Origin: Punctularia strigosozonata HHB-11173 SS5
Lineage: Eukaryota; Basidiomycota; Agaricomycetes; Corticiales; Punctulariaceae
DNA length: 64,000 nucleotides
Reading direction: 5' to 3'
Assembly (NCBI RefSeq): GCF_000264995.1
Contig: NW_006767454.1
Location: 156,088 to 220,087, forward strand
Shown here: positions 42,351 through 52,752 of the stretch, one piece after another
Position numbering within the stretch: the first letter of the stretch is position 1
Layout of the letters: each line of letters starts with the position of its first letter
Program-made: the position numbers and the translations under genes
Notes under the pieces: model-generated
The model's input: only the letters and a program-made list of their open reading frames with translations
Told to the model about the DNA's origin: nothing
Database searches by the model: none

Positions 42351-44235
42351 ATGCATCCTACGACTGTCGTGACTGGATCTCGCGTCTTCCTATCCGACAA
42401 CACTGACGCCATATTTGCTACCATCGTTGTAGACAATTCATCCGGTAAAGTCGTCGAGATTCACCCGGAGCAGCCTGATGCGGCGCGTTACCCGGATGCA
42501 GAATGGATCGATGCGGGCGATCATATCGTTATGCCAGGAATCGTCGAGTATGTGCGGTGGTCTCTGAACAAGAACGACTTGGTTGATCGTTGGACCTCTG
42601 CTACGCGACGTGAAGTGCCCATGTTCATCTGAACGAACCTGGACGGACCGACTGGGAGGGTTTCTATACCGGCACGCGGGCAGCTGCTTCGGGAGGAGTG
42701 ACGACGGTCGTCGATATGCCTTTGAACTCGATCCCCCCCACGACTACAGTGGAGAATCTCGAAGAGAAGAGGAAGGCGGCGAACGGCCAGTGCTGGACGG
42801 ACGTCGGTTTTTGGGGCGGGGTTATCCCGGGAAACCAGGTGAGCGAACTTGGACTGCATACGAATAACTATCCAATTGATTCGTCAAAAGGGAGACCTGA
42901 AGCCTCTTATAGAAGCAGGTGTGAAGGGCTTCAAGTGTTTCCTGATCGAGAGCGGCGTCGACGTATGTTGATTCTCATCCCAGCTCGCGGTCGCTAACAT
43001 CATCAGCAGGAATTTCCATGTGTCTCCGAGGATGATTTGAAGCTCGCTATGGAAGAGCTGCAGGTGACTCTTATTACTATCTCGTCGTGTGACCGACATC
43101 TCATTCCTTAGTCAGAACACCCCCACTGTGCTGCAGTTTCACGCTGAACTTGAAACCCATCATGCTCATTCTCCCCCTCTACCCGAGCCTGCGCCAGCAA
43201 ACCCGACTCTTTACTCTACGTTCCTAAATTCTCGTCCCCCCTCACTCGAACTATCGGCGATATCGCTCATTACTCGGCTTTTGGCATCATATCCGTCCCT
43301 TCGGGCACATATAGTTCACCTGAGCGCAGCCGATGCGATTCCATTAATCAAGGATGCAAAGGTACTAGGGCATACTATATTCTTCCGACGCAAATGCTCA
43401 CCATCGATTGGTCTTCCAGGCGAAAGGTCTCAAGCTCACAGTGGAGACGTGTTTCCACTACCTTGCGTTTACATCACAGTCCATACCCGATGGACATCCC
43501 GAGTTCAAGGTACGCGTGCGGCAGCGTTCTCGTTTCGCACTTTTGATAACATCTATACGTGCCAGTGTTGTCCGCCGATTCGCACAGCCGAAAACCGGGA
43601 GGCGCTCTGGGCTGCGCTCGAAGACGGCACCATCGACTTCGTGGTATCCGACCACAGTCCATGCGTCGCAGAACTGAAGAAGCTAGGTGGGCATATTGTT
43701 TGATCGTCTCCTTCATTCTCTCTACGGGATGCTTATCAGTCTCTGATCAGGGCCCGAACCGGGCACAGGCGACATCATGGGCGCATGGGGCGGCATCAGC
43801 ACGCTAGGACTCGGGATGAGCGTTCTGTGGACCGAACTCCAGAAACGCACGTCTGCTGGCCAAGGCGAGAATTCCGCGAACGTGCGGAAACTCATCCGCT
43901 GGCTCTCTACCATGACCGCGAAACACGCAAGTCTTGACGGCCGCAAAGGTCGAATTGCCGTGGGATCCGACGGCGATCTTGTTATCTGGGACCCGAACGC
44001 TGAAGTCGAGGCGCGTCTTTGCTTCCGTCATGTTGCCATCGCCTTACTATATTCGGACGCTTAGGTAACGAAGACGTCCCTGAACTTCAAGAACAAGCTC
44101 TCCCCGTACGAGGGCCTTCACTTGCATGGCAAGGTAGAGAAGACGATCTTGCGAGGACGTGTCGTGTACGATACGGATCGCGCTGGGGTGGACAAATTCG
44201 AAAACGGACCCGGTCCAGTTGGTACACTGCTGTAA
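42351..44235 (+). CDS. DAL1: All-allantoinase, 477 aa
   Basis: Opens the allantoin ring to allantoate in purine degradation. Exons: 42351-42547, 42616-42838, 42891-42962, 43010-43063, 43116-43361, 43420-43509, 43566-43686, 43751-44010, 44065-44235. Amidohydrolase motifs in order: [15 protein letters not shown] (metal His pair), [13 protein letters not shown] (bridging Lys), [27 protein letters not shown] (metal Asp). The C-terminal beta-sandwich part has [16 protein letters not shown]. The intron at 44011-44064 has a GC donor (AG/GCGCGT) and joins PNAEVE to VTKTSLN. Upstream lies the MITE/tRNA-like repeat cluster, which may form part of its promoter. Family assignment is certain. Confidence 0.94.
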
Positions 44236-44421
44236 GGGGCGGAATCACTTCTATTCTTGACCGGGCACGTTGCACGATCTCAATTTACGGCATGAGCTGG
44301 GATCATCTATCTTACGATTTGCTTTGCCATCGACGATGAAATGCTGTATTGGCAAGGTTATGGCTCTTATGCGGGGGATCTCATTCCTACCCGGACCTAA
44401 CACGAATTCCCACTGGTGTCT
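44236..44421. other. Intergenic, no feature
   Basis: Short region after the allantoinase gene and before the promoter of the next gene. Confidence 0.4.
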
Positions 44422-44427
44422 TATAAA
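44422..44427 (+). promoter_or_regulatory. TATA box of tandem gene A
   Basis: TATAAA, 114 bases before the ATG of the first tandem unknown gene. Confidence 0.5.
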
Positions 44428-44535
44428 GACAAGACAAGCGTTCTCCCGTCGTTCAAACTTTGAACCACCCAGTCGTCCACACAAACAACCTATCTGTATG
44501 AGACTGTTCTCCCGCGCTCCTTGAGATAGGTCATC

Positions 44536-45140
44536 ATGAAAGATAAGGTTTGTCAATCTATCTCTTTCGTAATTCGGACTGACATTGCTCACCGAAGCTG
44601 GCAAGAGCGACGGGCATGGCCGCCTTTTTTTGCTCGATACACCAACTTTGTATTCGACCGGAGCCGGGGCATCATCCCGGAATTTAACCGTCTCAGCTCC
44701 GAGCAGAAATGGGAAAAAGCTCGTCGTCGTCAAGCACGTCGCCAATTGAACGACTTCACCTCCGGGGCGTTCAACAAAACCTACGGGACCCGTCTCGACG
44801 ACCTCGGAGCGTGGCACGCACTCTGCCATGATCTTTGCATCAGTCCTTTGCCGGAGTCAGTTGCGCAATGCAAAGTTGTACGTGGTTGTTGTAACTGACG
44901 TCAACGCGGTCATGAATCTGACGCTTGCACCGGTAGGCCGTCAAGCAAAGGCATGTCAACATTTTCGACCTTTTAGACGCGCGGTCGAACGACACTCAAC
45001 TTCGCATCTTCGAGAATGCGGAGGAGCTTGCTGAATATACGCGACGTACCGAAAGGATATTCCCTATAAATCAAGCGAAGGCGGGGCTCTTGCTGAAATT
45101 CCTTTTGAGACCGATCTTTTCCCGACATTCTGTACTTTGA
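44536..45140 (+). CDS. Unknown protein family, tandem copy A, 181 aa
   Basis: Exons 44536-44877 and 44937-45140; the join gives QCKV/AVKQRHVNIFDLLDAR and matches copy B in place and phase. The family core is FVFDRSRGIIPEFNRL, a basic helix (EKARRRQARRQLNDF), a middle AWHALCHDLCISPLPESVAQC, then NIFDLLDARS and a Lys-poor end QAKAGLLLKFLLRPIF. Likely helical, no signal peptide. I do not recognise the family. The N-terminal 25 residues do not align with copy B and may contain a missed intron. A basic helix flanked by acidic and hydrophobic parts would suit a nucleic-acid or protein-binding role, but this is only a guess. Confidence 0.65.
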
Positions 45141-45456
45141 ATACTCAGTAGCTTACTCGCAACAGCCGGTTCCATCATATTGAGCAAATATGTAGCTGTC
45201 AAATGGTAACTTGCAGAAGTGTTCCCAACATCTTCGTTGCTATAACACATTTGTCAGCATCTTCACTGCCGTTTGCGATCATGCTGTCGCTGAACTTCGC
45301 GGTGGGAAGGTACAATAGCCGCGTTGCAGCTTCACATCAGCCGTGGCATACATGCTCTTCCATTTCCGAATGCCTCGTGTGCGTGTCAAGCTTCGTGAAC
45401 TGCCTTACAATCTCCACATATGGACAGCTTCGCGGAATCAAGCCTGTCCAGAGGGA
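45141..45456. other. Intergenic between the tandem genes
   Basis: No gene is seen; it carries the promoter of copy B at its right end. Confidence 0.4.
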
Positions 45457-45463
45457 TATAAAA
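45457..45463 (+). promoter_or_regulatory. TATA box of tandem gene B
   Basis: TATAAAA, 194 bases before the ATG of copy B. A C-rich tract follows near 45515-45545. Confidence 0.5.
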
Positions 45464-45650
45464 GACGGACCGTCCATTCCCATAGATTCAGAATACAGAA
45501 CGCACTTCATCCCACCACCCCACCCCTCCCCCCACCGCCCCCTGAGTGCGCTCTGCCCACGTCCGCCACAGTCCGGTAGTCAATAGTCAAAGAGGCATAT
45601 CAACCGTTTTCTGACACGATCGCGTTCAGAACCAACACCATTCGACGCAG

Positions 45651-46177
45651 ATGTCGCACACACCGGTATCTGGGGTGGCGGCGTACTTCGCCCAATTCGA
45701 GGGGTTTGAGTTCGACGCTACTCGCGGCATCATACCGGAGTTTGACCGGCTGTGCTCGGAACGGAGCTGGGGCAAGAAGCGGCGCCAAACAGCCCGACGC
45801 AAGCTCAACGGATTCATCGCGGAGGAGTTCAACGCCGCATACGGCACCCTTGACAATGACCTCATCCAATGGCAAACTCTATCCCGCGAGCTTCGTGTTG
45901 AACCCGTTCCAGATTCAGTCTCCCAGTGCAAGCAGGTACGCATCAAAGGTATCGCCTATCCCGAACATCACGAATGACTTTCTACGTACAGGCGGTCAAG
46001 AGGATCCATGTGAACATAGTAGACCTTCTGGATGCCAGGGCGAGGGGAGAGCAAGTTCGTCTTCATAGGAACATGCACCAACTCGCACAGTACTCGATAC
46101 GCACCGGCAAAATATTTCCAAAAAAGCAGGCGAAGGCAGGGCTCCTCCTCAAGTATCTTCTCAGGCAGATCTACTGA
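45651..46177 (+). CDS. Unknown protein family, tandem copy B, 156 aa
   Basis: Exons 45651-45935 and 45992-46177 joined by a GTACGC to ACAG intron. The product has the same order as copy A: FEFDATRGIIPEFDRLCSER, the basic helix (GKKRRQTARRKLNGF), EPVPDSVSQCKQ, then HVNIVDLLDARARGEQ and KAGLLLKYLLRQIY. Copies A and B share clear identity in these blocks, so they are a tandem duplication. ATG at 45651 opens MSHTPVSGVAAYFAQ. No recognised domain, no membrane segment. Function unknown. Confidence 0.7.
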
Positions 46178-47527
46178 TTTGCAGAAGAGGGCATTCGAGA
46201 TCATTCACTGAGCAAAGCGAGGGCATGCTACATTGCAGGTGATCCAGGTGTTTGCTCGTGACGCTGTAGCACCGTGACGAGCAAATATTTGTATTGCTGA
46301 TTATCGCAAGGCACCGCTAAGTATATGAACAGACTACAACGTGATGCGATGCCGAAGGGCTACTTCTTGCTCTGTGGCAAAGTCGTTGCAATAGAAGATG
46401 CACCGACAATGTAAACAACCCGCTTGCACATCCCTTTCCGTACCCCCTACGTGCACCAATCTTCGTGAGCTACATTGAAGCCTCCTACAGGATCGAACAT
46501 GATGAATACAACATGTATGGAAAAGGCTGCCACTTCTCCGACGAGATGACCTGAGATGACTTAAAGCAAGCTTGCGGCGCGTCTTACTATTCATACGAAA
46601 ACGAGAGCGACGTCGACATTGTGCTCCGCTGCCCATTCACTGACGCGCTGCTGTCGCATGATGGAGAGACTCGCGTGAACTGCCCGACGAGTTGCGCTTT
46701 GCCAGACGTTTCGAAACGTTAAAGCGGGTTCGATCCTTCAGCGGATGAAGGACATGCTCTTCTAGGGCCTCGGAAGGACTATCCTGTACGAAGTTTATGT
46801 CGCATCTCCCCATGCGTGCGGCCACACTCCGCTGTGGGCACACTTCGGGGTTACCAGGAGCAATGTAAGCAGGCGGAGCTCCCTGAAGAAGCCAAAATGA
46901 GCATGAGCACACACGCATAGTACTCTGGTTTGTGCCTCCCGACCGTCCTGTGCTCCTCGAGACGCATTAAGGTGCACCGTCGGGTGAGTTCTTGGCTTTG
47001 AAAGCGAAGAACACACTGAGTGACATTCTGGGGGTCAGGTCGTTGTCCGCGCCACGGCGTTGTTTTGCTCCAACGGGACTGACCGAAGGGAACTTCGAGG
47101 CAAAACTGTGCTCTATTGCCTAACAACGTACGGCTGGTAGCGCAATTGTCAGAACGTTCCCAAAACTCACCTTCATCTTCACGGCAAGATGGCGATGGCT
47201 GCCCGTCACCTTTCACTCATAACTTGAATTTGTTGCGATATCCGTCGACGGTCATACGTGTCCGGCGTCGGCGTCTTGCTCCGTTTTAGGCTGGTCGTTG
47301 TCAGCCCGGCTGCACGAGACGATCCTGGAACATTCCTGGAGCATCTCGTTTCGAATGCCGTCAACATCGAGAGGTTGTCGACGTTGCGCTCGAACGCTGC
47401 CAGGTCCATGAGCTGTACGAAGAGTAGCTGCCAGTCAGAACACGATTCTGTCACTCCAACATGTGCACAGCGTCGATGTCATTGTAGCAGAGATACACGA
47501 GGTAGACTAGCGATACAACCCGAGAGT
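46178..47527. other. Long intergenic region, no supported gene
   Basis: About 1.35 kb downstream of copy B and of the P0 gene (convergent). Several overlapping open frames of 70-120 codons on the minus strand have no domain or splice logic. A B-box-like GGTTCGATCC near 46728 has no matching A-box. Confidence 0.4.
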
Positions 47528-48735
47528 TTAGTCGAAGAGACCGAAGCCCTGAAGAGCGCAGGTGAGAAGCGATGCAAGAATATAAGCACGGACAAACGTA
47601 CCATGTCGTCATCCGACTCCTCGGCCTCCTCGACCTTCTCCTCCTCAGCGGGAGCACCGCCAGCCGGAGCAGCCTCAGCAGCCGCAACCGGAGCAGCGGC
47701 AGCGAACGCCTCGGGGTTGGCGAGGTATTCCTTAGCCTGTAAGAGCCACGAGTCAGCATAGAGTTCAACCAAAGGCAGTGGTCCGTCAACGGAAAACGAA
47801 GAAGCAGCAGTGTCCGTGGGACTCAGTATTTTCAGTGTATGTGAAACTATCATGCGGATCACCGGGAGTCAAGAATACGAAATACTCGCCTTCTCAGCAC
47901 CCTCGAAGGTGTAGTCAGTGGCGAGCGAGATGGCGATGAGGTTCTTGTAAGAGTTGACGAGGGAGTGCACCACGGAGACGATGGTGGGGTAGTTGAGTGC
48001 GAGCGAGATGGCGGCGATGGTCTTGATGCCGGACAGGAAGCGTCCCACAAGCTCGTCGTCGTCGATGTCGAGCACGTCGGGCGAGAACGAGTTGCCGGCG
48101 TCGAAGATCTGGACAACGGTCATGCCATACGTGAACGGCGAGATGTTGAGCATGTTGAGCAGCGTCGCCTCGGAGGTTCCGACACGCGTGCCGGCGGTGA
48201 CGACCTTGATGTCGTTGACGATTTCGATCGTACCACGCGCGATCTTGGTCGGGATACCGAGCGCCTGGAAGAAGGAGGTCTTGCCGGGCTCCATACCGGT
48301 GTTGCCGGCGGCGACAAACACGTCCTTGGGCGCGAGCGCACCCGCGCGGGCGGGTGCGGCGACCTTGTTGGCGGTGATGATGTCACGGATCTCCTTCAAT
48401 TCGCCCGAAGTGAAGACGAAGCCGATGTTGCCCTTGACGTGCGGGAGCAGGCGCTCGAACTGAGGGAACTCGGCGAGGATGGAGCGCAGAGCGCGGCGGA
48501 CCATCGTGTTCTTGCCCATGAGTACGACACCCTTGCCGCGGAGGGCGACACGGATCTGGTGCATCTGGTTCGAGCCGACGTTGTCGACATTGACCAGGAA
48601 GATGGAGGCTGGACAAAGGCGCGTTCGTCAGGATAGAGGGGTGATCCAGAGCTGGGGAAAGATCGTACGGTGGGACGAGATGAGCTCCTTGAGCTTGACG
48701 AAGTATGCCTCCTTCTGAGTCTTGGACGCTCCCAT
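47528..48735 (-). CDS. RPP0: 60S acidic ribosomal protein P0 (uL10), 313 aa
   Basis: P0 anchors the P1/P2 stalk on the large ribosomal subunit. Exons: 48735-48669, 48608-47890, 47736-47602, 47548-47528. The N-terminal L10 domain begins [18 protein letters not shown], with [12 protein letters not shown] and [11 protein letters not shown] following; the stalk-binding helices come next ([17 protein letters not shown]). The Ala-rich hinge ([17 protein letters not shown]) leads to the acidic tail SDDDM/GFGLFD, whose last exon is 21 bases. The intron at 47737-47889 starts GCGAGT, so a GC donor is needed to join GAEK to AKEYLANP; it is also the longest intron in the gene (153 bases). Family assignment is certain. 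Confidence 0.95.
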
Positions 48736-49348
48736 TGTGACTGTTTGTGAGGTGGGGTTTTTTTAACGAGTAACTAGTGCCTCCCGATTGACCTCGAGCT
48801 CTACGATCCGATTAGCATGCATGTTCTTTGACCCAGCGAGCATGCTCACCAGCCGTGCCAATGGATTTTTCAAGGCGACTGGTTGTGGATGGAAGACCGT
48901 GGGCGGAGGCTTTGTTAGTTATTGACCACAATTCTCACGATGGCACATGACAGCAAGCGGGCGCTTATGCCCGCCTCGGAAGACGCCGCGCGGACACACG
49001 AGCGCTTATGTTCACGCGCTCACCACGCACACCTTTCCTCGCGAATTGTTGGCTTTTCTCGGGTGCAAGTGTTAGTTGGTCTACGGCTCTCGCTTAGCCG
49101 CGCGAGGACGCGTACGGAAACAAAATCAGTTCATGCAATGGAATGTTGCGATGTGGGCTGTTTACCGTCCGTCGAGGCGGAGGCAGCGTGTCGAAAAGGT
49201 ACGCTAATGCTACGCGTTTTGTCCCCGCTATCTCTAAGGAGTGATTGCCAGCAAACTATATGCGGCCAGCCATAACACCACAAATGGCCCATATCTGCAT
49301 CCTGTTCACGCAGTGATTGTTGCAAGTCATCCCGGTCCCAATTCGTGT
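48736..49348. other. Intergenic, divergent promoters of P0 and the large helical protein
   Basis: About 610 bases. A T-run lies just upstream of the P0 ATG. No gene, repeat or clear TATA box recognised. Confidence 0.4.
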
Positions 49349-52300
49349 ATGGCGCGTCGCCAGTGCACTAGGGCCAAACCATCCGTGACTCCAGTGTACG
49401 ATATCTGTACAACATCCCGGGATATCACTCCGGAAAGCTTGGTCAGGGAGTCGGAAGATGAGGTCACTTCCTCGCTAATCCCAGGCTCTCCTGCTGAAGT
49501 CCCGTCCCTCTCACCGAAGGATCCAAACCCTGCTATGCTTTCGCCTTCCGCCTCCCCCGTCCCTCTAAAGCTATCCGTCGATGTTCAAGCCGTATTACCC
49601 AGAGAACTCCATGGTCGTGAATTGTCTCCTTTGGCCGCGACTCAACCTCAGCAAGCACGGTCCCCTCGCAAGCGCCATCACACAGCAACCTCACTCCATG
49701 AACTCCGTGATATCCTCAAGTTTACTGCACTCCCAGAGAACCTCACTGTTCAACGCCTCAAGACCCTCTATGCCTCTTGCAAACGAGCGCAGCTCCTCCC
49801 TCGTCTACGATCCTCGGAGTTCTCCGTCCTCATCAGCATCTTGGGAACGTTGTCCATCTCCAATCCCTCCAATCCTGCTACCTCCTCGCCGACCCTATCA
49901 TCCAACCCATCACAGCCCAACATCTTCCTTCATCGCCCAGCGCTATCCATGGATCCATCCTCCTTTACCTTCCAGCTCAACTTCGCTAGAGAAGTCGCCG
50001 CGGACAAGCGCCAATACCACGAGCTCAGTGATTCGGATCATTACTGGCTCATGCTTCTGAAGATTGCGCGACTTCGACGCGACGTGGACAACGTTGCGAC
50101 GCGTGAGTCGTAGCCTCTTTTGTCTCCTTCCCCATGAAACTAAATGTAGTCTAATTGCAGGCTCCGCAAAGGATGACGCGAGGGCTCTTGACCGGATTCG
50201 CATGCACTATCGGCAGATCCGACGCCATTTCCGACATGCGGACGCGCATATACCCTTCCTCCGTGTTCTCATCGGGACCGGGAAGGCGCCGGAAGCGGCG
50301 AGATGGTGGTGCAGCTACATGCTGGACTTCGAGCGAGCCTCTCGAAGCGTATTCAATGTTCTCTGGGAGCTAGTACTCGAGCACGGCGCGTCGTTGGCCC
50401 TCTCCGACAAGCAGGCCGTGTTGGATGTTTTTCGCCGGCGCATGGACGGGATACAGCGCATGGGCTCGTCGACTCCTGGGCCCGCGGTTTTCTCGATGGC
50501 GCAGGGACGGGTATCAGTGGACGAGGTCATCGACGTGCGGCATTTGGTCGACACTCTCGATCGCCTCCTTCGAGGTTTGCCACGCGACGAGGAAGAAAAT
50601 GATGCGATGGGAGAACTTTGGGAGTGGGCACGCGCACAGGCAGTTCAAGCGTCCGAGGAGGCTTCCCGTGAAGACGGCGTGGAAGGATGGTCTGTTCTGG
50701 CCTGCCTGGCGCTTTCCAGTTCGCGTCGTGTTATCGCGCCTTCCATTGCGGAAATATCTGGTTCCGGCAGGTACCTCGACATTCAAATCGTGTGCATGTT
50801 GTCGGCCCTCGACCGGTCCTTCGGATTTGCTCGCGTACGACGAGGATCCATTCTGGAAGATAAGCAGCCCGCCCCTCTACCTATCACGGACCTGCGCGGG
50901 GTCGTCAGGAGGTTGTGGGTAATGTGGAGCTCCTCAAGAACCGCCGTAGATCGGCCTCGCATGGTCCAGCGAGCCGTCCTCGCCGCCTTTCTGCGCCTTT
51001 CTGCGGTTCTTGAGGACGGCGAGCTGATGAAGCGTTGCGGTCGATACTTGGAAGCTCATGGGTTGTGGGATGCGGACACAGTGCGCAGTGCTCGTCAGAT
51101 CATCGGGCTCGGGAGTGACTGGTGGATCGCGGTGGTGGCGTTACTGCCATCCGAGTCGGTTCCGCAGAAGATTTCGGAGATGGCCCGTCTAGTTGGGGGT
51201 CGAAGAGATCGGAGACCGCTTGAGGCTATGGCGGTGCGGGCTGTATCCTCTGCGAAGGACTGGGACCCGCTCGTCGCATATCGGATCTGGCTTTCCGCAC
51301 GGGCTGCTCGTATCAAGGTCCCGGACGAAGTCGTTTCGACGCTCGGACTTGCTCTGGCCCCGAATTATCCTCACGAAGCTGCCTTAGTCATGAAGGAGGG
51401 GCAAATCAGTGATGAGGACGCCGAAGCCGTTCTGGGTCGCATTTTACGGCGGGTGTCCTCCAGCAGAGTTACCAGGCTGCCTAAAGAACTATCTAGGTTG
51501 ATCCTCACCGCGATGATCCATACGTGGTCAAACAGATTTCCTCCGCGTGAATTGCCGATCCAATTGCGAGGATGTGTCGAATACTTCCTCTTGATGATGC
51601 CCGCGTCAGGTTATTCCCAGTCGGCCGTGGCGTTCATCCAGATCATACACTACCGCGATCCATCCTACTTTCGGACGCCGTTCCTGCGCAAGATGATCCT
51701 TCGGCTCATGCACCACACTCAGTGGAAGCGCGCTATTTGGCTTGCGAACTACGTTGGGCTCATGAACCCTGAACACGCAAGGCATTGGCATGAGTTCGTC
51801 TTCCGCGCCGTGCTCCTTCGACGCGAGTATGGCGCCCCGGCTCGCCTGGCGCTTCGTATCCTCCCACAGATGCAGGATATCACACCTGGGTCTCCGCGCC
51901 ACATCCTGCAGACCTACGCCACTCTTCCTCCGCGCGTCGCAAGCCTCCACCTCACCCGACCGTCCGGGGTTGGGACCCGCGAACGTCCACACACGCGGGT
52001 CGCACTCAACGCGCTGGTCAGGGCTGGGCGCCTACGCGCAGCACACCTGCATCTACGATCGAGATCGCCCTCCTTACCAATGCAACAACGCAGCGTCCTC
52101 GGGAACATAGTGCTCCACGGCCACGTCCTAGACCGACGCACTCGAAACAGGCAGCATTTCCAGCACGTCCTGCGGATGCTCGACAGCCTCGTCGCTAACG
52201 AGGGCGCGATCCCCGACCGTGTTACGATCAACATCCTCGTTAAAGCGACGCTGCTATGGCCGCGCCTGGCGGACAGCGTCAAGCTGCGGATGCTGTTCGA

Positions 52301-52625
52301 CCAGCTGGTAGTGAGTGGCTATCGCTCGCCATCCGCACCGGAGTCAAGGCCTTTCGGCACCAACCCGAGCGGGAAGCAGGGGACCATACCGCTACCTCCA
52401 AGCGTCTCCGGCCCGATTTCTTTCGCGAGACATCTGCGGCCCATGTACAAGATGTTTATCAGAGCCTTTCGGAGTCGAGGCGATCGCGAGGCTACCAGGA
52501 TGGTGGTGTCCATGTTGAAGGAGGCGAAGCGTGAGGCAGAGGAGGCGCATGAGCGTAGAGAACGGGCGCGCTTGCGAGGCAGGATGCGTAAGGCGAGGGT
52601 ACTAGCGAAAATACAGAGCGAATAG
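49349..52625 (+). CDS. Large helical-repeat protein, PPR-like, 1072 aa
   Basis: Exons 49349-50102 and 50161-52625 join in phase (C/GC codon) through a GTGAGT to GCAG intron. The first third is Ser/Pro-rich and probably disordered, with a helical part LHELRDILKFTALPENLTVQRL. The second part is almost wholly helical with repeated helix pairs (for example YMLDFERASRSVFNVLWEL; FLRKMILRLMHHTQWKRAIW; RPMYKMFIRAFRSRGDREA). The arrangement resembles the degenerate pentatricopeptide-type proteins of basidiomycetes, which usually act on mitochondrial RNA. I could not fix the repeat period, and no mitochondrial targeting sequence is obvious. The open frame reaches 49241 but its first ATG is at 49349. 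Confidence 0.7.
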
Positions 52626-52752
52626 TGATGCAAAGGACGAGCGACATCTTGTGAGTCGGAGCACGAGCTCAACGCCAACGAACGAGTATAACAGTACACG
52701 ATTATGAGATGGTATAAAGGCAAGCAGCGTCCGATACGATCCACCAGTGCGC

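Noticed and set aside
46700-46760. tRNA suggested by a GGTTCGATCC word
   Set aside because: No A-box at a suitable distance and no cloverleaf.
47965-48636. 223-codon plus-strand frame
   Set aside because: Antisense shadow of ribosomal protein P0.
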